Below, in pieces: positions 48,731-58,516 of a stretch of 64,000 nt of DNA. Both the position numbers and the translations under genes were made by a program. The notes beneath the pieces were generated by a model. It saw only the letters and a list, made by a program, of their open reading frames with translations, was not told the origin of the DNA and searched no databases. The stretch comes from Salinicola aestuarinus (lineage in GTDB: Bacteria > Pseudomonadota > Gammaproteobacteria > Pseudomonadales > Halomonadaceae): NCBI RefSeq assembly GCF_003206645.1, contig NZ_PZJP01000001.1:193940-257939 (forward strand). Reading direction: 5' to 3'. Within the stretch, counting starts at the first letter, position 1. Each line of letters opens with the position of its first letter.

Positions 48731-49495
48731 TCAGCGCGTGGCCAGCCAGCCCAGGAGGTTTTTCCACAGCGTGGCATAGCCGGACCACTCGCAAAAATCC
48801 GACGATAGCCAGTGAGGTGCAATATCCGAAGTCCAAGCCGCCGTGCGACCGGCGCCATAGTGCCCCACGACTAGCAGCGGATGGCCGCCCTGATCTTCTG
48901 GCAGCTTGGCCAACACTTCGGCGCCATCACGCACCTCGACTTCATTGATACCGAGAACCGGTGGCCAATTGCTGCCGGGCAGCCCTGCCATGACGGGATG
49001 ATCGGGCTCGCAAATCTCCGCGACGGCGCCCTCGGGGATTTCGATGCGATCGTCCCACGGGAGGCAGGTCACCGGTAGTGTTTCCTCAACCGGCGTCTTG
49101 CGCCAGCGAGCCTTGCCATCGATGCCCTGAAACGAGAAGTAGCCGCCCATCATGACCAAGTTGCCTCCTCGCTCGACCCATGTTTTGAGCATGCGCAGGC
49201 GATTCGGTACGCACTTCGAACGTAGCCAAACGTCCGACGGCAGCAAGAAGGTATTGGCACCAATATCGGACAGGATAATGACGTCGTAGGCATCCAGCGC
49301 CTCGATCTCGAAAGGGAACTCCTCCGCTGCCGCGTGAGCGGTCATATAGTCGACCTCGACCTCGCTGCCCTCTAGCGCTTTGAGCAGCGGTGTTGCGCCG
49401 GTGTGAAAATGCACCGATCCGAACTGATCGAACCCCTTGAAGTGCGTTTCGGAAGTGGTCCAGCTTTCACCGACGAGAAGTGCTTTAGTGCCCAT
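48731..49495 (-). CDS. GATase1-like (DUF1355) protein without nucleophile Cys
   Basis: 254 residues, class I glutamine-amidotransferase-like fold of the PF07090 type. The nucleophile-elbow position is MMGGYFSF, with no Cys, so it is not a glutamine amidotransferase in the usual sense. Last gene of the LacI-ABC-PTE operon, 39 bp after the PTE gene. AAGGAC 7 nt before ATG. Its presence in carbohydrate operons suggests a sugar-handling role, but the reaction is unknown. Confidence 0.8.
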   Translation of the reverse strand: MGTKALLVGESWTTSETHFKGFDQFGSVHFHTGATPLLKALEGSEVEVDYMTAHAAAEEFPFEIEALDAYDVIILSDIGANTFLLPSDVWLRSKCVPNRLRMLKTWVERGGNLVMMGGYFSFQGIDGKARWRKTPVEETLPVTCLPWDDRIEIPEGAVAEICEPDHPVMAGLPGSNWPPVLGINEVEVRDGAEVLAKLPEDQGGHPLLVVGHYGAGRTAAWTSDIAPHWLSSDFCEWSGYATLWKNLLGWLATR

Positions 49496-49534
49496 GTGAT
49501 TGTCCTTTTTGAGAGTCAGGGTCTTAAATACTGG

Positions 49535-50599
49535 CTACATTGCAGCGTCAAAAACGCGTCTAGGGTTGGTCACCATCAAGGCGTCCAATACCGCTTGATC
49601 TAGACCGTGGCGCTGAAGCCGAGGCAGAAAGTGCTTAGTTACGTAGGCGTAACCATTGCCGCCGTAACGGGTCAGCATCATTTTCACGAAGACGTCGTGA
49701 GACAGGAGAAGACGATCAAGAAAACCTTGCTCGATGAGTCCAACGATCGCGCGGGCCACCTCATCATCCGAAGGGCACTGGACGCCTTGATCGGCGTAGA
49801 AGAAATCCATACCGATCATGTCGAATTCCAGAAAGGCCCCTCGCTGCGCCAGCGTCGCTTGATAAACCGCATCAGCGTGGGAGGGATTCATGTGGCATAG
49901 CACGGTATGGCGAAGATCACCGCCCTCTTCCTCGACAATATCCAGCACCTGGTGAGCCAGCCGACACCAGCCGGGAAGATGCACCATTAGCGGCAGCCCC
50001 GTCCGTGCCTGGGCCCGCACCGCTCCACGTAGAGACCGCCTTTCTTCGTCGGTGAAATGCTCGGAAACACCGATCTCGCCAATCAGCCCAATACGCGCGC
50101 CGGTACCGTCGACCCCATTCAACGCCTCGGCCACAATCCCGTCGGCAATTTCATCGATTGTCAGTTGCTTGACCTGTTCAGACATCGAGTCAGCCAGATA
50201 GTGGCCTCCTCCCATAACGATCTGAACTCCGGTGGCATCGGCGATACGGCGTAGCTTCAATGGGTCGCGGCCAATGCCGCTGCAGGTCGGGTCGACGATG
50301 CTTCGGCCGCCGACGGCGGCAAACTGCTTCACCTCGTCGATGGCAAGCTCCAGATCGTCCAGCGCGATGTTGTGCTTGCTGACGAAGGGATCCTGGCGAA
50401 GCTCCGACAGTAGCTCGATGGACACTGGCGCCTCCGCCAAGTACTGCCGCTCTAGATCCTGGGGTGGGTGCCACCAGCATGAACAATCATTCTGCAGATG
50501 CTCGTGCATCAGGGTGTGCCCAAGGTCAGCCGCGGTAATCGGCCCGTTGACCGTCATCACCTTGCCGGAACCCACGTGACCGGGAGAAAGTTCCTTCAT
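49535..50599 (-). CDS. Phosphotriesterase-homology (PHP) family amidohydrolase
   Basis: 354 residues. TIM-barrel metal enzyme. Metal ligands: His32 and His34 (MHEHL), Glu175 (GEIGVS) where the lactonase branch has a carboxylated Lys, His207 (HLPGW), His236 (CHMNPS) and Asp302 (SHDVF). The Glu form matches E. coli YhfV-like PHP proteins. Likely hydrolyses a sugar lactone or ester; the substrate is unknown. ATG overlaps the permease stop (ATGA), so translation is coupled. Confidence 0.88.
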   Translation of the reverse strand: MKELSPGHVGSGKVMTVNGPITAADLGHTLMHEHLQNDCSCWWHPPQDLERQYLAEAPVSIELLSELRQDPFVSKHNIALDDLELAIDEVKQFAAVGGRSIVDPTCSGIGRDPLKLRRIADATGVQIVMGGGHYLADSMSEQVKQLTIDEIADGIVAEALNGVDGTGARIGLIGEIGVSEHFTDEERRSLRGAVRAQARTGLPLMVHLPGWCRLAHQVLDIVEEEGGDLRHTVLCHMNPSHADAVYQATLAQRGAFLEFDMIGMDFFYADQGVQCPSDDEVARAIVGLIEQGFLDRLLLSHDVFVKMMLTRYGGNGYAYVTKHFLPRLQRHGLDQAVLDALMVTNPRRVFDAAM

Positions 50600-51600
50600 G
50601 CCGTTTTCCTCTTGCCAAGTCGCCAGCGGCGGTCGAACAGACGCGTGTTCATCCAAATCGCCACCAGGATGATCGTGCCGGTGACGATCTGGGTGAAGAA
50701 GGGCGAGATATGCATCAGGATCAATCCATTACCAATGACGGCGATGGTCATGGTGCCGAGCACGGTTCCCAGCATTGACGCCTTGCCGCCCTGTAGCGCG
50801 GTGCCGCCCAGCACCACGGCCGCGATCACCTGCAGCTCAAAACCCTGGGCGGCGTTGGAGGAGCCAGAACCCAGCCGGGCAGCCAGCAATATTGCCGCCA
50901 CCGCGCAGGCGATACCGGCCACGACGTAGACCGACGCCAGCACCCGCCGAGCGGGCATGCCCACTCGACGCGCTGCTTCCATGTTCGACCCCACCGAAAT
51001 CACCTGACGGCCGTAGGTGGTCCTGCGCATCACCACGAATCCGAGAACGGCGACAAGCACGGCCAACAGGGCGGGAACCGGCAACCCTACGATTTCGCCA
51101 CGGCCCAGCCAGAAAAACCCTCCAGCATCCCGAATGGGGATCGAATAGCCCTCGGTCATGAACAGAGCCGCCCCGCGCAGAATCGACAGGCCCGCCAGCG
51201 TCACAATGAAAGCCGGGATGCCCTGATAAGAGATGAACCATCCCTGTACCCCTCCGATCAAGGCGCCCATGAGCAGCATCAGCATGATGGCGATCGGCCA
51301 GCTCACCCCAGCCGCGATGACAATCGCGACGGTGGCATTGATCAGCGCCACCATCGAACCGACCGAGAGATCGATACCCGAGGTAGCGATCACCAGTGTC
51401 ATCGCCACCGCCACGATCAAGATCGGCGCCGCCTGACGCACCACGTTAAGCAGGTTGCCCGACGTCAAAAAATTCGGGTTCATAGCGCTGAAGAACGCAA
51501 GACATAGCAAGAAGAAGAGCGCGATCGAAAGGACCTGGGCGTGCTCGGATACGAGGTCAGCCAGCCATGAGCCACTCTGGCGCTCGGTGTAAGTGGCCAT
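50596..51600 (-). CDS. Sugar ABC transporter permease (RbsC family)
   Basis: 334 residues, about ten membrane helices. Family signatures ATSGIDLSVGSMVALINATVA and GGTALQGGKASMLGTVLG are intact. Start ATG overlaps the ATPase stop. Works with the ATPase and binding protein upstream. Confidence 0.93.
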   Translation of the reverse strand: MATYTERQSGSWLADLVSEHAQVLSIALFFLLCLAFFSAMNPNFLTSGNLLNVVRQAAPILIVAVAMTLVIATSGIDLSVGSMVALINATVAIVIAAGVSWPIAIMLMLLMGALIGGVQGWFISYQGIPAFIVTLAGLSILRGAALFMTEGYSIPIRDAGGFFWLGRGEIVGLPVPALLAVLVAVLGFVVMRRTTYGRQVISVGSNMEAARRVGMPARRVLASVYVVAGIACAVAAILLAARLGSGSSNAAQGFELQVIAAVVLGGTALQGGKASMLGTVLGTMTIAVIGNGLILMHISPFFTQIVTGTIILVAIWMNTRLFDRRWRLGKRKTA

Positions 51601-52379
51601 CAGTGACCTCCCTTGCCGACCACCAGGTCGACGAGTTCTTGAAGGTTGGTGTCCTCGATCATGCGTTCGGCCACCTTGGTGCCCTCGTACATCACGGCGA
51701 TGCGATCGCAGACGCGGAACAAATCCTGCATGCGGTGAGTGATCAGCACCACTGCCACGCCCTTGGCCTTGACCCTGTTGATTAGCTCCAACACGGCTTC
51801 GACCTCCGCCACGGCCAGCGCCGAGGTCGGCTCGTCCATAATGAGTACTCGCGGCTGAAAACTGGCGGCACGGGCAATGGCAATCGCCTGACGCTGTCCC
51901 CCCGAAAGGTTCTCCACCTTGGCGGTGAGACGCGGAATACGGATTTCCAGTGCCGCCAGCATTCGATCGGCTTCAGCGAGCATCCGTTTTTGATCGAGGA
52001 ACGGCCCGCGCTTTAGCTCCCGCCCCAGGAAAAGATTGCCTACGACATCGATGTGGTTACACAACGCAAGATCCTGGTACACCATCTCGATGTTCAGCTC
52101 CCGCGCTTCCAGCGGATTCGTATAGTGAGCCGGCCGGCCATCCACCTTAATGGCACCCTCGTCGGGCACGTAGGTGCCTGCGATCACCTTGGAAAGTGTC
52201 GACTTGCCCGCGGCGTTGTCACCGATCAACCCGAGACACTCACCGGGGCGAATGTCCAGATCGACCCCACGCAAAGCCTGATGCGAGCCAAAGGTCTTGT
52301 GAATATCGTGGAGACTGAGGATCGGGACAACATCGGCCGCCGCAGAATCATGGGGCTGAGCAAGGGCTGCGGCACTCAT
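51600..52379 (-). CDS. Sugar ABC transporter ATP-binding protein, single domain
   Basis: 259 residues, one ABC domain rather than the double domain of RbsA. Walker A GDNAAGKSTL (Ala-Ala instead of the usual Gly-Ser before GKS), signature LSGGQRQAIAIARA, Walker B VLIMDEPTSAL. The short form fits FrcA-type sugar transporters. Start overlaps the binding-protein stop. Confidence 0.92.
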   Translation of the reverse strand: MSAAALAQPHDSAAADVVPILSLHDIHKTFGSHQALRGVDLDIRPGECLGLIGDNAAGKSTLSKVIAGTYVPDEGAIKVDGRPAHYTNPLEARELNIEMVYQDLALCNHIDVVGNLFLGRELKRGPFLDQKRMLAEADRMLAALEIRIPRLTAKVENLSGGQRQAIAIARAASFQPRVLIMDEPTSALAVAEVEAVLELINRVKAKGVAVVLITHRMQDLFRVCDRIAVMYEGTKVAERMIEDTNLQELVDLVVGKGGH

Positions 52380-53308
52380 CGAAACAGCTCCCGGAACGCA
52401 TCGACATTCTGCTGTGTGACGATAGTGACCGGCACCGCGATCTGTGGCTCGACCTCACTGCCGTCAGTCACCGTATTCAGGGCCTCGATGGCCGCTGCCC
52501 CCATGGCAGCAGGGTCCTGCTGAATAACCCCTTTCACGTACCCCTGATCGATGCCGTCGATGGCCTGCTGGGTTAGATCCCAGCCGTAGAGCGCAATATC
52601 GTCCTGCTTGCTCTGACTCGCGACGGCGGCGATGGCGCCCATCAGCGCCGGCTCACCAGTCGCGTAAATGGCATCGAGGCCCGGGTTGGCGATCATCAGA
52701 TTCTCCGCGGCGGTTAGCGCAAGGTCCTGAACGTTCTGGCCGTCGACGGTGTCGACCACCTCGACGCTGGCATCGAGTGCATTCACGAAGCCATCCCGAC
52801 GCACGTTCTGGATGTAGGCATTGAGCGCGCCCACGACCCCCAACCGTGAGCCAGCCTCGACGGTGTCGTCGTAATACTTGGCCAGCGTTGCCCCGGCCTT
52901 AGCGTTATCGACACCGATCTGGGCCTTCTGAGGTCCTTCCGGTAGCACCGCGTCGATGGCGACGACCGGGATACCGGCGGCGTCAGCCTGCTCGACCGCT
53001 GACATGATCCCGTTGACATCAATCGCCACCACGGCAATGCCATCGACTCCTTCCTGTATATAAGTCTCGACCGCACTGTTCTGATCCGACGCCACGTTGT
53101 TGGCGTTGAATATCAGCAGCTCAGCACCGAGCGCCTTAGCGGTCTCTTCCGCGCCGCGGTTTATCTCATTGAAAAACAGCGCCTGCTGGTTGGTCTGCAC
53201 TAGCGCGAAGGTTTTCGACGCTTGAGCGATTCCGGGAAGCGCCATTAGGGCTAGCGCGCCTGACACTACAATTGCGCTCAGAGTCCGACGCGTGTGTGGT
53301 GAAGTCAT
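52376..53308 (-). CDS. Sugar ABC transporter substrate-binding protein (RbsB family)
   Basis: 310 residues with a Sec signal (1-33, ending AQASK). Periplasmic-binding-protein fold (AVVAIDVNGIMSAVEQADAAGIPVVAIDAVLP, YATGEPALMGAIAAV). Ligand unknown. ATG 53308 with GAGG 7 nt upstream. First transport gene after lacI. Confidence 0.92.
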   Translation of the reverse strand: MTSPHTRRTLSAIVVSGALALMALPGIAQASKTFALVQTNQQALFFNEINRGAEETAKALGAELLIFNANNVASDQNSAVETYIQEGVDGIAVVAIDVNGIMSAVEQADAAGIPVVAIDAVLPEGPQKAQIGVDNAKAGATLAKYYDDTVEAGSRLGVVGALNAYIQNVRRDGFVNALDASVEVVDTVDGQNVQDLALTAAENLMIANPGLDAIYATGEPALMGAIAAVASQSKQDDIALYGWDLTQQAIDGIDQGYVKGVIQQDPAAMGAAAIEALNTVTDGSEVEPQIAVPVTIVTQQNVDAFRELFR

Positions 53309-53384
53309 GTCATTGCCTCTTTGTTGGATTTGTTTCATTGATTGAGGTCGAGTCGATGATGATCAGTGGGTGGATTTAGCCACC

Positions 53385-54392
53385 TCAAGGGGGCGGCGCT
53401 ACGGACTGCCGCTCGATCAAAGTGACGGGGAGAAGCGTTTCGTTTGAAGGGGGTGCGGGCGTCATTGGCTCCGCGTCGAGTAGCAGCGCCAGCGCATACT
53501 TCCCAAGGTCGCGCACTGGCTGGCGTACGGCCGTGACGGGGGGAGCAAATAGATGAAGAGGGCCGACATCGTCGAATCCTACGATGGAGACATCCCGTGG
53601 AATCGAGAGCTCGGAGTCACCTAGCGCCTCGTAAAGTCCGATGACCAGCTCATCAGAGGTGGCGAAGATGGCGGTAGGTCGGCCGCGCCCTCGAGAGATA
53701 AAAGCGCGCCCGGCTTCCCGGCCAGCTTCGAATGAGTAATCACCGCGGGACCGCTCGATCAGGACATCGTCCGCAGCGACCTCCCTCATGCCGCGCTCGA
53801 AGCCTTGATAACGCCGTGCCCCACTGACCATTTGATCGACGCCACCAACGAACAGAACGTGACGATGCCCAGACTCGGCCAGATGTCGACCGGCGAGATA
53901 CCCACCCTGCTCGTTGTCACAGAAGAGCTTGGGCACGTGAGCCCCCACCACATCTTCATCGACGACAACGCAAGGGCCGGCACTATTGAGCTTCTCTGCG
54001 AGCGCGGGATTGGCGACGTGATTGGTCACGAAGATCAAGCCGTCCACATGCCCCTGACGAATAAGGTCAAGGTAGGTAGCTTCACGTTCGGGGCGATTCA
54101 GCGTCGCATGCAGTGCGAGTGACAGCCCCCTGCTGTCGGCTTCGGTTTCGACTGCTGCCACGAGCGTCGCGAAAAAAGGCGTGGAGATATCGGGCACGAC
54201 CAACGCGATCGTATCGGACCGACCGAGACTGAGCCGACGGGCGTGGGGATTGGGTACATACTCGAGACGCTTGATGGCGTCGTCGATGGCCTTCGCGGTG
54301 CGTGCCGGTAGCTGCAGCGAGCCGTTCAAATATCGCGATACCGTCGCCTTCGAGACCCCGGCAGCTTTCGCCACGTCATGCAGATTTGCCAC
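53385..54392 (-). CDS. LacI-family transcriptional repressor
   Basis: 335 residues. HTH NLHDVAKAAGVSKATVSRYLNGS at 3-25, then a periplasmic-binding-like effector domain (IALVVPDISTPFFATLV). GTG start with GGGAG 5 nt upstream. First gene of the operon on this strand; an operator-like palindrome sits 24 bp upstream of the start codon, so the operon is probably autoregulated. Effector sugar unknown. Confidence 0.92.
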   Translation of the reverse strand: MANLHDVAKAAGVSKATVSRYLNGSLQLPARTAKAIDDAIKRLEYVPNPHARRLSLGRSDTIALVVPDISTPFFATLVAAVETEADSRGLSLALHATLNRPEREATYLDLIRQGHVDGLIFVTNHVANPALAEKLNSAGPCVVVDEDVVGAHVPKLFCDNEQGGYLAGRHLAESGHRHVLFVGGVDQMVSGARRYQGFERGMREVAADDVLIERSRGDYSFEAGREAGRAFISRGRGRPTAIFATSDELVIGLYEALGDSELSIPRDVSIVGFDDVGPLHLFAPPVTAVRQPVRDLGKYALALLLDAEPMTPAPPSNETLLPVTLIERQSVAPPP

Positions 54393-54797
54393 TGCCGCTC
54401 CCCCGCCAAGAATCTAGTAAACCGATTTACTTAACCTGCCACCTGCTCGATGAGTTGTAAAGAGTCTTATTCGACATTTTTACAACGCATTGATTATTAA
54501 TTATTAATTCTGCAATAAAACGCCAACTTCCTCAGCGGTCATCCCCATGCAGGTACATCCTAGAACCGCAACAGGGTGTTGATTGGCTGGGCGATGCCGG
54601 TGAATTCTCCGAGGCCGGCTTCGTATCGCAACGCAAAGAAACCCACTGACCAGACCGACAGCTATCTACGACTAAGGCATAACGTCCTGTGGGCGCGAGG
54701 CCGCCTTTGTACGATGTATGATCTACCATCGCCGATCACCCAACGAGTGGTCGTTTTGGGCGGGCCAACCGCCTCGTTCGCTGACTGGAGTTGCCCC
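54393..54797. other. Gap between lacI and the GhrB gene (405 bp)
   Basis: AT-rich in 54430-54525, the likely divergent promoter zone; holds the LacI operator. No supported gene. Confidence 0.5.
54416..54431. promoter_or_regulatory. LacI-family operator
   Basis: AGTAAACCGATTTACT, 6-bp arms and a central CG step, as in LacI/PurR-family operators; 24 bp upstream of the lacI start codon. Confidence 0.7.
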
Positions 54798-55757
54798 ATG
54801 AAAGAGACGATCGTTGTCGTGCACGAGCTCTACCCCGAGCTGCTCGACTCGCTGAAACAGTCGTTCGACATCGTGCACTTCACGCGGCTCGCCAACGATG
54901 ACGACCGCGCCCGCTTTCGCGAAGCGATGAGCCACGCGGTGGCTTTCATCGGGTCCAACGTGCCCTTCGACCGCGCGCTGATCGAGCAGTCGCCGAAGCT
55001 CAAGGTCGTGGCAAGCGTTTCCGTCGGCGTCGACAACTACGACGTCGAGACGCTCAAGGCCCACGACATCGTGCTGACCAATACGCCGGAAGTGCTGACC
55101 GAAGCGACTGCCGACACCGGCTTTTTGCTGCTGATGATGGCCGCTCGCCGTGCCGGCGAGATGAATCGCATGGTGGTCAACGGCGACTGGAAGGCCTCTC
55201 TCGGCCGCGATCAGTTCGGCGTCGATCTCAAGGGCAAGACGCTGGGCATCGTCGGCATGGGGCGCATCGGCCAGGCGGTGGCCAAGCGAGGTCACTTCGG
55301 CTTCGACATGCCGATCCTGTTCCAGAACCGCTCGGCCAAGCCGGATGTCGAGCAGTCGCTTGATGCTCGCCAGGTCGAGCTCGAAGTGCTCTTCCGCGAG
55401 GCGGATTTCATCTGCGTCACCGTCCCACTCTCCGCCGAGACCGAAGGCCTCGTCGGCCGCGAGCTGCTGTCGCTGACCAAGCCCCAGGCGATCTTCGTCA
55501 ACATCGCCCGCGGCAAGGTGGTGCGGGAGCAGGAGCTGATCGAGTGCCTGCAGGACGGGACGCTCTACTACGCCGGGCTGGACGTCTTCGAGAAGGAGCC
55601 GCTGCCGGCGGATTCGCCGCTGCGCACGCTGGACAACGTCGCCTGCCTGCCGCATATCGGCTCTGCAACGCATGAAACCCGCAACGCCATGTGTGATCTC
55701 GCCGCCGAAAACCTGCTGAACGTGATCGCCGGCAAGGCCGCCGTCACGCCGGTCTAG
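54798..55757 (+). CDS. ghrB: 2-Ketogluconate/glyoxylate/hydroxypyruvate reductase (GhrB/TkrA type)
   Basis: 319 residues. NADPH-dependent D-2-hydroxyacid dehydrogenase. Nucleotide-binding GIVGMGRIGQAVAKRGHFGF, basic loop FQNRSAKPD, catalytic Arg in VNIARGKVV, Glu in DVFEKEPLP and His in LPHIGSATHETR. This branch reduces 2-ketogluconate, glyoxylate and hydroxypyruvate, which would recycle the product of the gluconate dehydrogenase. Start ATG 54798 with GGAG 7 nt upstream; the upstream frame is not conserved. Confidence 0.9.
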   Translation: MKETIVVVHELYPELLDSLKQSFDIVHFTRLANDDDRARFREAMSHAVAFIGSNVPFDRALIEQSPKLKVVASVSVGVDNYDVETLKAHDIVLTNTPEVLTEATADTGFLLLMMAARRAGEMNRMVVNGDWKASLGRDQFGVDLKGKTLGIVGMGRIGQAVAKRGHFGFDMPILFQNRSAKPDVEQSLDARQVELEVLFREADFICVTVPLSAETEGLVGRELLSLTKPQAIFVNIARGKVVREQELIECLQDGTLYYAGLDVFEKEPLPADSPLRTLDNVACLPHIGSATHETRNAMCDLAAENLLNVIAGKAAVTPV

Positions 55758-55788
55758 TCAGCAAGAGACGAAACTGGCGCCCCGAACG

Positions 55789-55826
55789 ACGCCGGCATCG
55801 CTCTTGGAGCGGTGCCGGCGTTATTG
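55789..55826 (+). terminator. Intrinsic terminator of ghrB
   Basis: 15-bp near-perfect stem (55789-55803 with 55807-55821), 3-nt loop, then TATT. Confidence 0.85.
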
Positions 55827-55929
55827 CATCGGGCCGTGGTGTCCAGACACCCTGCCGGCGAGCGTAGCGCCCGAGGCGTAATGCCCCGCTGGGCTCCCCA
55901 AGCAGGCGATTCGAGCGTTCAGCGACCAC

Positions 55930-55957
55930 GAAAAAGGCCGCCCCGAGGGGCGGCCTT
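55930..55957 (-). terminator. Intrinsic terminator of the semialdehyde dehydrogenase gene
   Basis: AAGGCCGCCC with GGGCGGCCTT, tight loop, followed on the minus strand by TTTTT. 43 nt after the stop. Confidence 0.85.
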
Positions 55958-55999
55958 CGTTTCTCGCGACGCGGCACTCAGCGTCGGTGCGTCCAGCAA

Positions 56000-57577
56000 T
56001 CAGCTCTCGCGCTTGCCGTCGACCAGGCGGCTCAGGTCGAGCGGGTTGCTCTCCTTGATCGCTTCCGGCAGCAGGCCGTCCGGTAGGTTCTGATAGGAGA
56101 CCGGACGCAGGAAGCGATAGATCGCCGCCGTGCCCACGGACGTGGTGCGCGAATCGGACGTCGCCGGGAACGGACCGCCGTGGACCATGGCATCACACAC
56201 TTCGACGCCGGTCGGCCAGCCGTTGACCAGGATACGCCCCGCTTTGCGCTCGAGCGTCGGCAGCAGCTTGCGGGCGGCTTCGAGGTCGGCGTCGTCCATC
56301 TGCAGCGTGATGGTCAGTTGGCCTTCCAGATGCTCGGCAACCTTCTGGAGCTCGGCTTCGTCGGCGCACTCGACCACGAGCGAGGTGGCGCCGAAGACTT
56401 CGCCCTGAAGCGCTTCGTCGGCCAGGAAATCCTGTGCGGAGGTTTTGAACAGGCCCGTTTGGCACTGGTTCGGACCCTCGCCCTTCTCGCCGCGGGCGAT
56501 CTCGGTGGCCTTGCTGCTGCCAGCGAGCGCGCCGACACCGTTTTCGTAGGCGTCGAAGATGCCCGGCGTCAGCATGGTCTGCGCCGCGCTGCCCTTGACC
56601 GCTTCACCGGCGGCAGCAACGAACGCGTCCAGTTCCGGCCCCTTGAGCGCGATGACCAGTCCCGGGTTGGTGCAGAACTGTCCAGCGCCCATGTTGAGCG
56701 AGCCGACAAATGCCTTGCCCATCTCTTCGCCGCGCGCCTTGAGCGCTGCCGGCAGCGGGAAGACCGGGTTGATCGAGCTCATCTCGGCGTAGAACGGGAT
56801 CGGCTCGGGGCGCGACTGGGCCGCTTTCCAGAGGGCCAGACCCCCGCTGCGCGAACCGGTGAAACCGGCCGCCTTGACCCGGGAGTCGGTCACCAGAGCG
56901 GTACCCACTTCGCGGCCGGAGCCGAACATCAGCGAGAAGACGCCTTCCGGCAGATCGCATTTCTTGACCGCGGACTGGATCGCGCGGCCGACCAGCTCGC
57001 TGGTGCCCGGGTGGGCAGCGTGGGCCTTGACGATCACCGGACAGCCGGCCGCCAGCGCGGAGGCGGTGTCACCACCGGCCACGGAGAAGGCCAGCGGGAA
57101 GTTGCTGGCACCGAAAACGACGACCGGGCCCAGGCCGATCTGACGCTGACGCAGGTCGACCCGCGGCATCGGCTGACGATCCGGCAGGGCCGGGTCGACG
57201 CGCACGTCGAGCCACTCGCCGTCACGCACGACGCGAGCGAACATGCGCAGCTGACCGCAGGTACGGCCGCGCTCGCCCTGGATACGCGCCTGGGGCAGGC
57301 CGGACTCGGCAACGGCACGCTCGATGAGATCGTCACCGATCGCTTCGATCTCGTCGGCAACGGTTTCGAGGAACTTGGCACGCGCTTCGAGGGAGGTTTC
57401 GCGGTAGGTATCGAAGGCGCTCCACGCCAGTTCGCAGGCACGCTCGACTTCCGCTTGCGTGCCGCCCGCGTAGCTCGGGTCGAGACGCTCGTTGGTGGCC
57501 GGATTGATCGCCTGGATCGGATCACGGCTGCCCTTGACGGCCTGCTGGCCGATTAGCATTTCACCTGTCAGATTCAT
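56000..57577 (-). CDS. Alpha-ketoglutaric semialdehyde dehydrogenase (2,5-dioxovalerate dehydrogenase), NADP-type
   Basis: 525 residues. Last step of glucarate breakdown: 2,5-dioxopentanoate to alpha-ketoglutarate. Catalytic Glu265 (FYAEMSS) and Cys302 (GQFCTNPG). Length and N-terminus fit the type III KGSADH found beside kdgD. AGGAGG before ATG. 27 bp after the GntR gene in the same direction. Confidence 0.93.
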   Translation of the reverse strand: MNLTGEMLIGQQAVKGSRDPIQAINPATNERLDPSYAGGTQAEVERACELAWSAFDTYRETSLEARAKFLETVADEIEAIGDDLIERAVAESGLPQARIQGERGRTCGQLRMFARVVRDGEWLDVRVDPALPDRQPMPRVDLRQRQIGLGPVVVFGASNFPLAFSVAGGDTASALAAGCPVIVKAHAAHPGTSELVGRAIQSAVKKCDLPEGVFSLMFGSGREVGTALVTDSRVKAAGFTGSRSGGLALWKAAQSRPEPIPFYAEMSSINPVFPLPAALKARGEEMGKAFVGSLNMGAGQFCTNPGLVIALKGPELDAFVAAAGEAVKGSAAQTMLTPGIFDAYENGVGALAGSSKATEIARGEKGEGPNQCQTGLFKTSAQDFLADEALQGEVFGATSLVVECADEAELQKVAEHLEGQLTITLQMDDADLEAARKLLPTLERKAGRILVNGWPTGVEVCDAMVHGGPFPATSDSRTTSVGTAAIYRFLRPVSYQNLPDGLLPEAIKESNPLDLSRLVDGKRES

Positions 57578-57604
57578 CTTGCCTCCTGCAGTGAGTGAGT
57601 CTTC

Positions 57605-58465
57605 TTACCTGCCTAGTGTAGACCAGGCCTGAGTAGCGCTTGCGCCGTCGCTTCGTGAAGCGTTCGACGTAGTGGCGTCGGCCTCGGCGGCGAGCGCCGA
57701 GTACATCGCATGGGGCCGGTCGAAATGCCGGCGCATCGCGGCGAACGCCACCTCGGGGCGTTGTGCCTCGATCGCCTCGAGCACGGCCTCATGTTCCTGC
57801 GCGATACGTTCAAGGTAATCCCCAACCGCGATCAAATCCATTTCCCCCTTGAGCAGCTTGGCGCGGGGAATGGCTCCTTCGTTGAGCGGCTCGTAGATCG
57901 CCAGGAAACAGGGATTATGGGTCGCTTCTATCACCGCATTATGAAAGCGGTAATCCTCTTCGCGCGCCTGCCGACCGGTCTCGGAGGCACGACGAAACGC
58001 GTGATTCGCTGAGCGCAACGCCTCGATATCCGCGGGTGTGCGCCGCTCGGCGGCCAGCGCCGCGGCGCGCGGCTCCAGGCTCGAGCGCAGCTCCAGCACC
58101 ATCAGGATTTCGGCGGCAGTGGTCGCCCGAATCTGATGGTGCTGGCGCTCACGGGGTGTGAACCGGACGACCCGGGTACCGATCCCGCGCTGGGTCTCGA
58201 CCAACCCCTGCGAGCGGAGCAGTGCGATCGCCTCGCGCACCACTGTGCGGCTGACCCCAAAGAGATCACACAGGCGCGTTTCCGTCGGCAGCTTCTCGTG
58301 GATCGCAATGCGTCCCTCGGCGATGACCGACTCGAGCTGCCGCGCGATCTGGCGCGACAGGCTTTCCTGCGGCGAGATGCGCTGGAACGCGAAGTCGCTC
58401 GACAGCAGCGCGGTATCCAGCGGTGCCGGTTCTTGATCCATGTGAGAGATCGCCTCAGACGTCAT
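57605..58465 (-). CDS. FadR-subfamily GntR regulator of the glucarate genes
   Basis: 286 residues. Winged helix (LSRQIARQLESVIAEGRIAIHEKLPTETRLCDLFGVSRTVVREAIALL) and FCD effector domain with metal-type His residues (FHNAVIEATH, MRRHFD). The operator candidate overlapping the kdgD promoter matches this subfamily. Start ATG 58465 or 58441. Confidence 0.92.
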   Translation of the reverse strand: MTSEAISHMDQEPAPLDTALLSSDFAFQRISPQESLSRQIARQLESVIAEGRIAIHEKLPTETRLCDLFGVSRTVVREAIALLRSQGLVETQRGIGTRVVRFTPRERQHHQIRATTAAEILMVLELRSSLEPRAAALAAERRTPADIEALRSANHAFRRASETGRQAREEDYRFHNAVIEATHNPCFLAIYEPLNEGAIPRAKLLKGEMDLIAVGDYLERIAQEHEAVLEAIEAQRPEVAFAAMRRHFDRPHAMYSALAAEADATTSNASRSDGASATQAWSTLGR

Positions 58466-58516
58466 TCACGACGCCGTTGCCTGATCGGGGTCTCGCCGAC
58501 GACAGTCACCTTCGAC

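Noticed and set aside
53369..53384. Hairpin GGTGG/CCACC just after lacI as a terminator
   Set aside because: Only 5 bp, no T-run, and the next gene starts within 80 bp with operon-like overlaps beyond it.
54532..54729. Short minus-strand frame (65 codons) upstream of ghrB
   Set aside because: No ribosome-binding site and no family resemblance; lies in a promoter gap.
56180..57556. Long plus-strand open frame opposite the semialdehyde dehydrogenase gene
   Set aside because: Antisense shadow; the minus-strand gene has full catalytic motifs.
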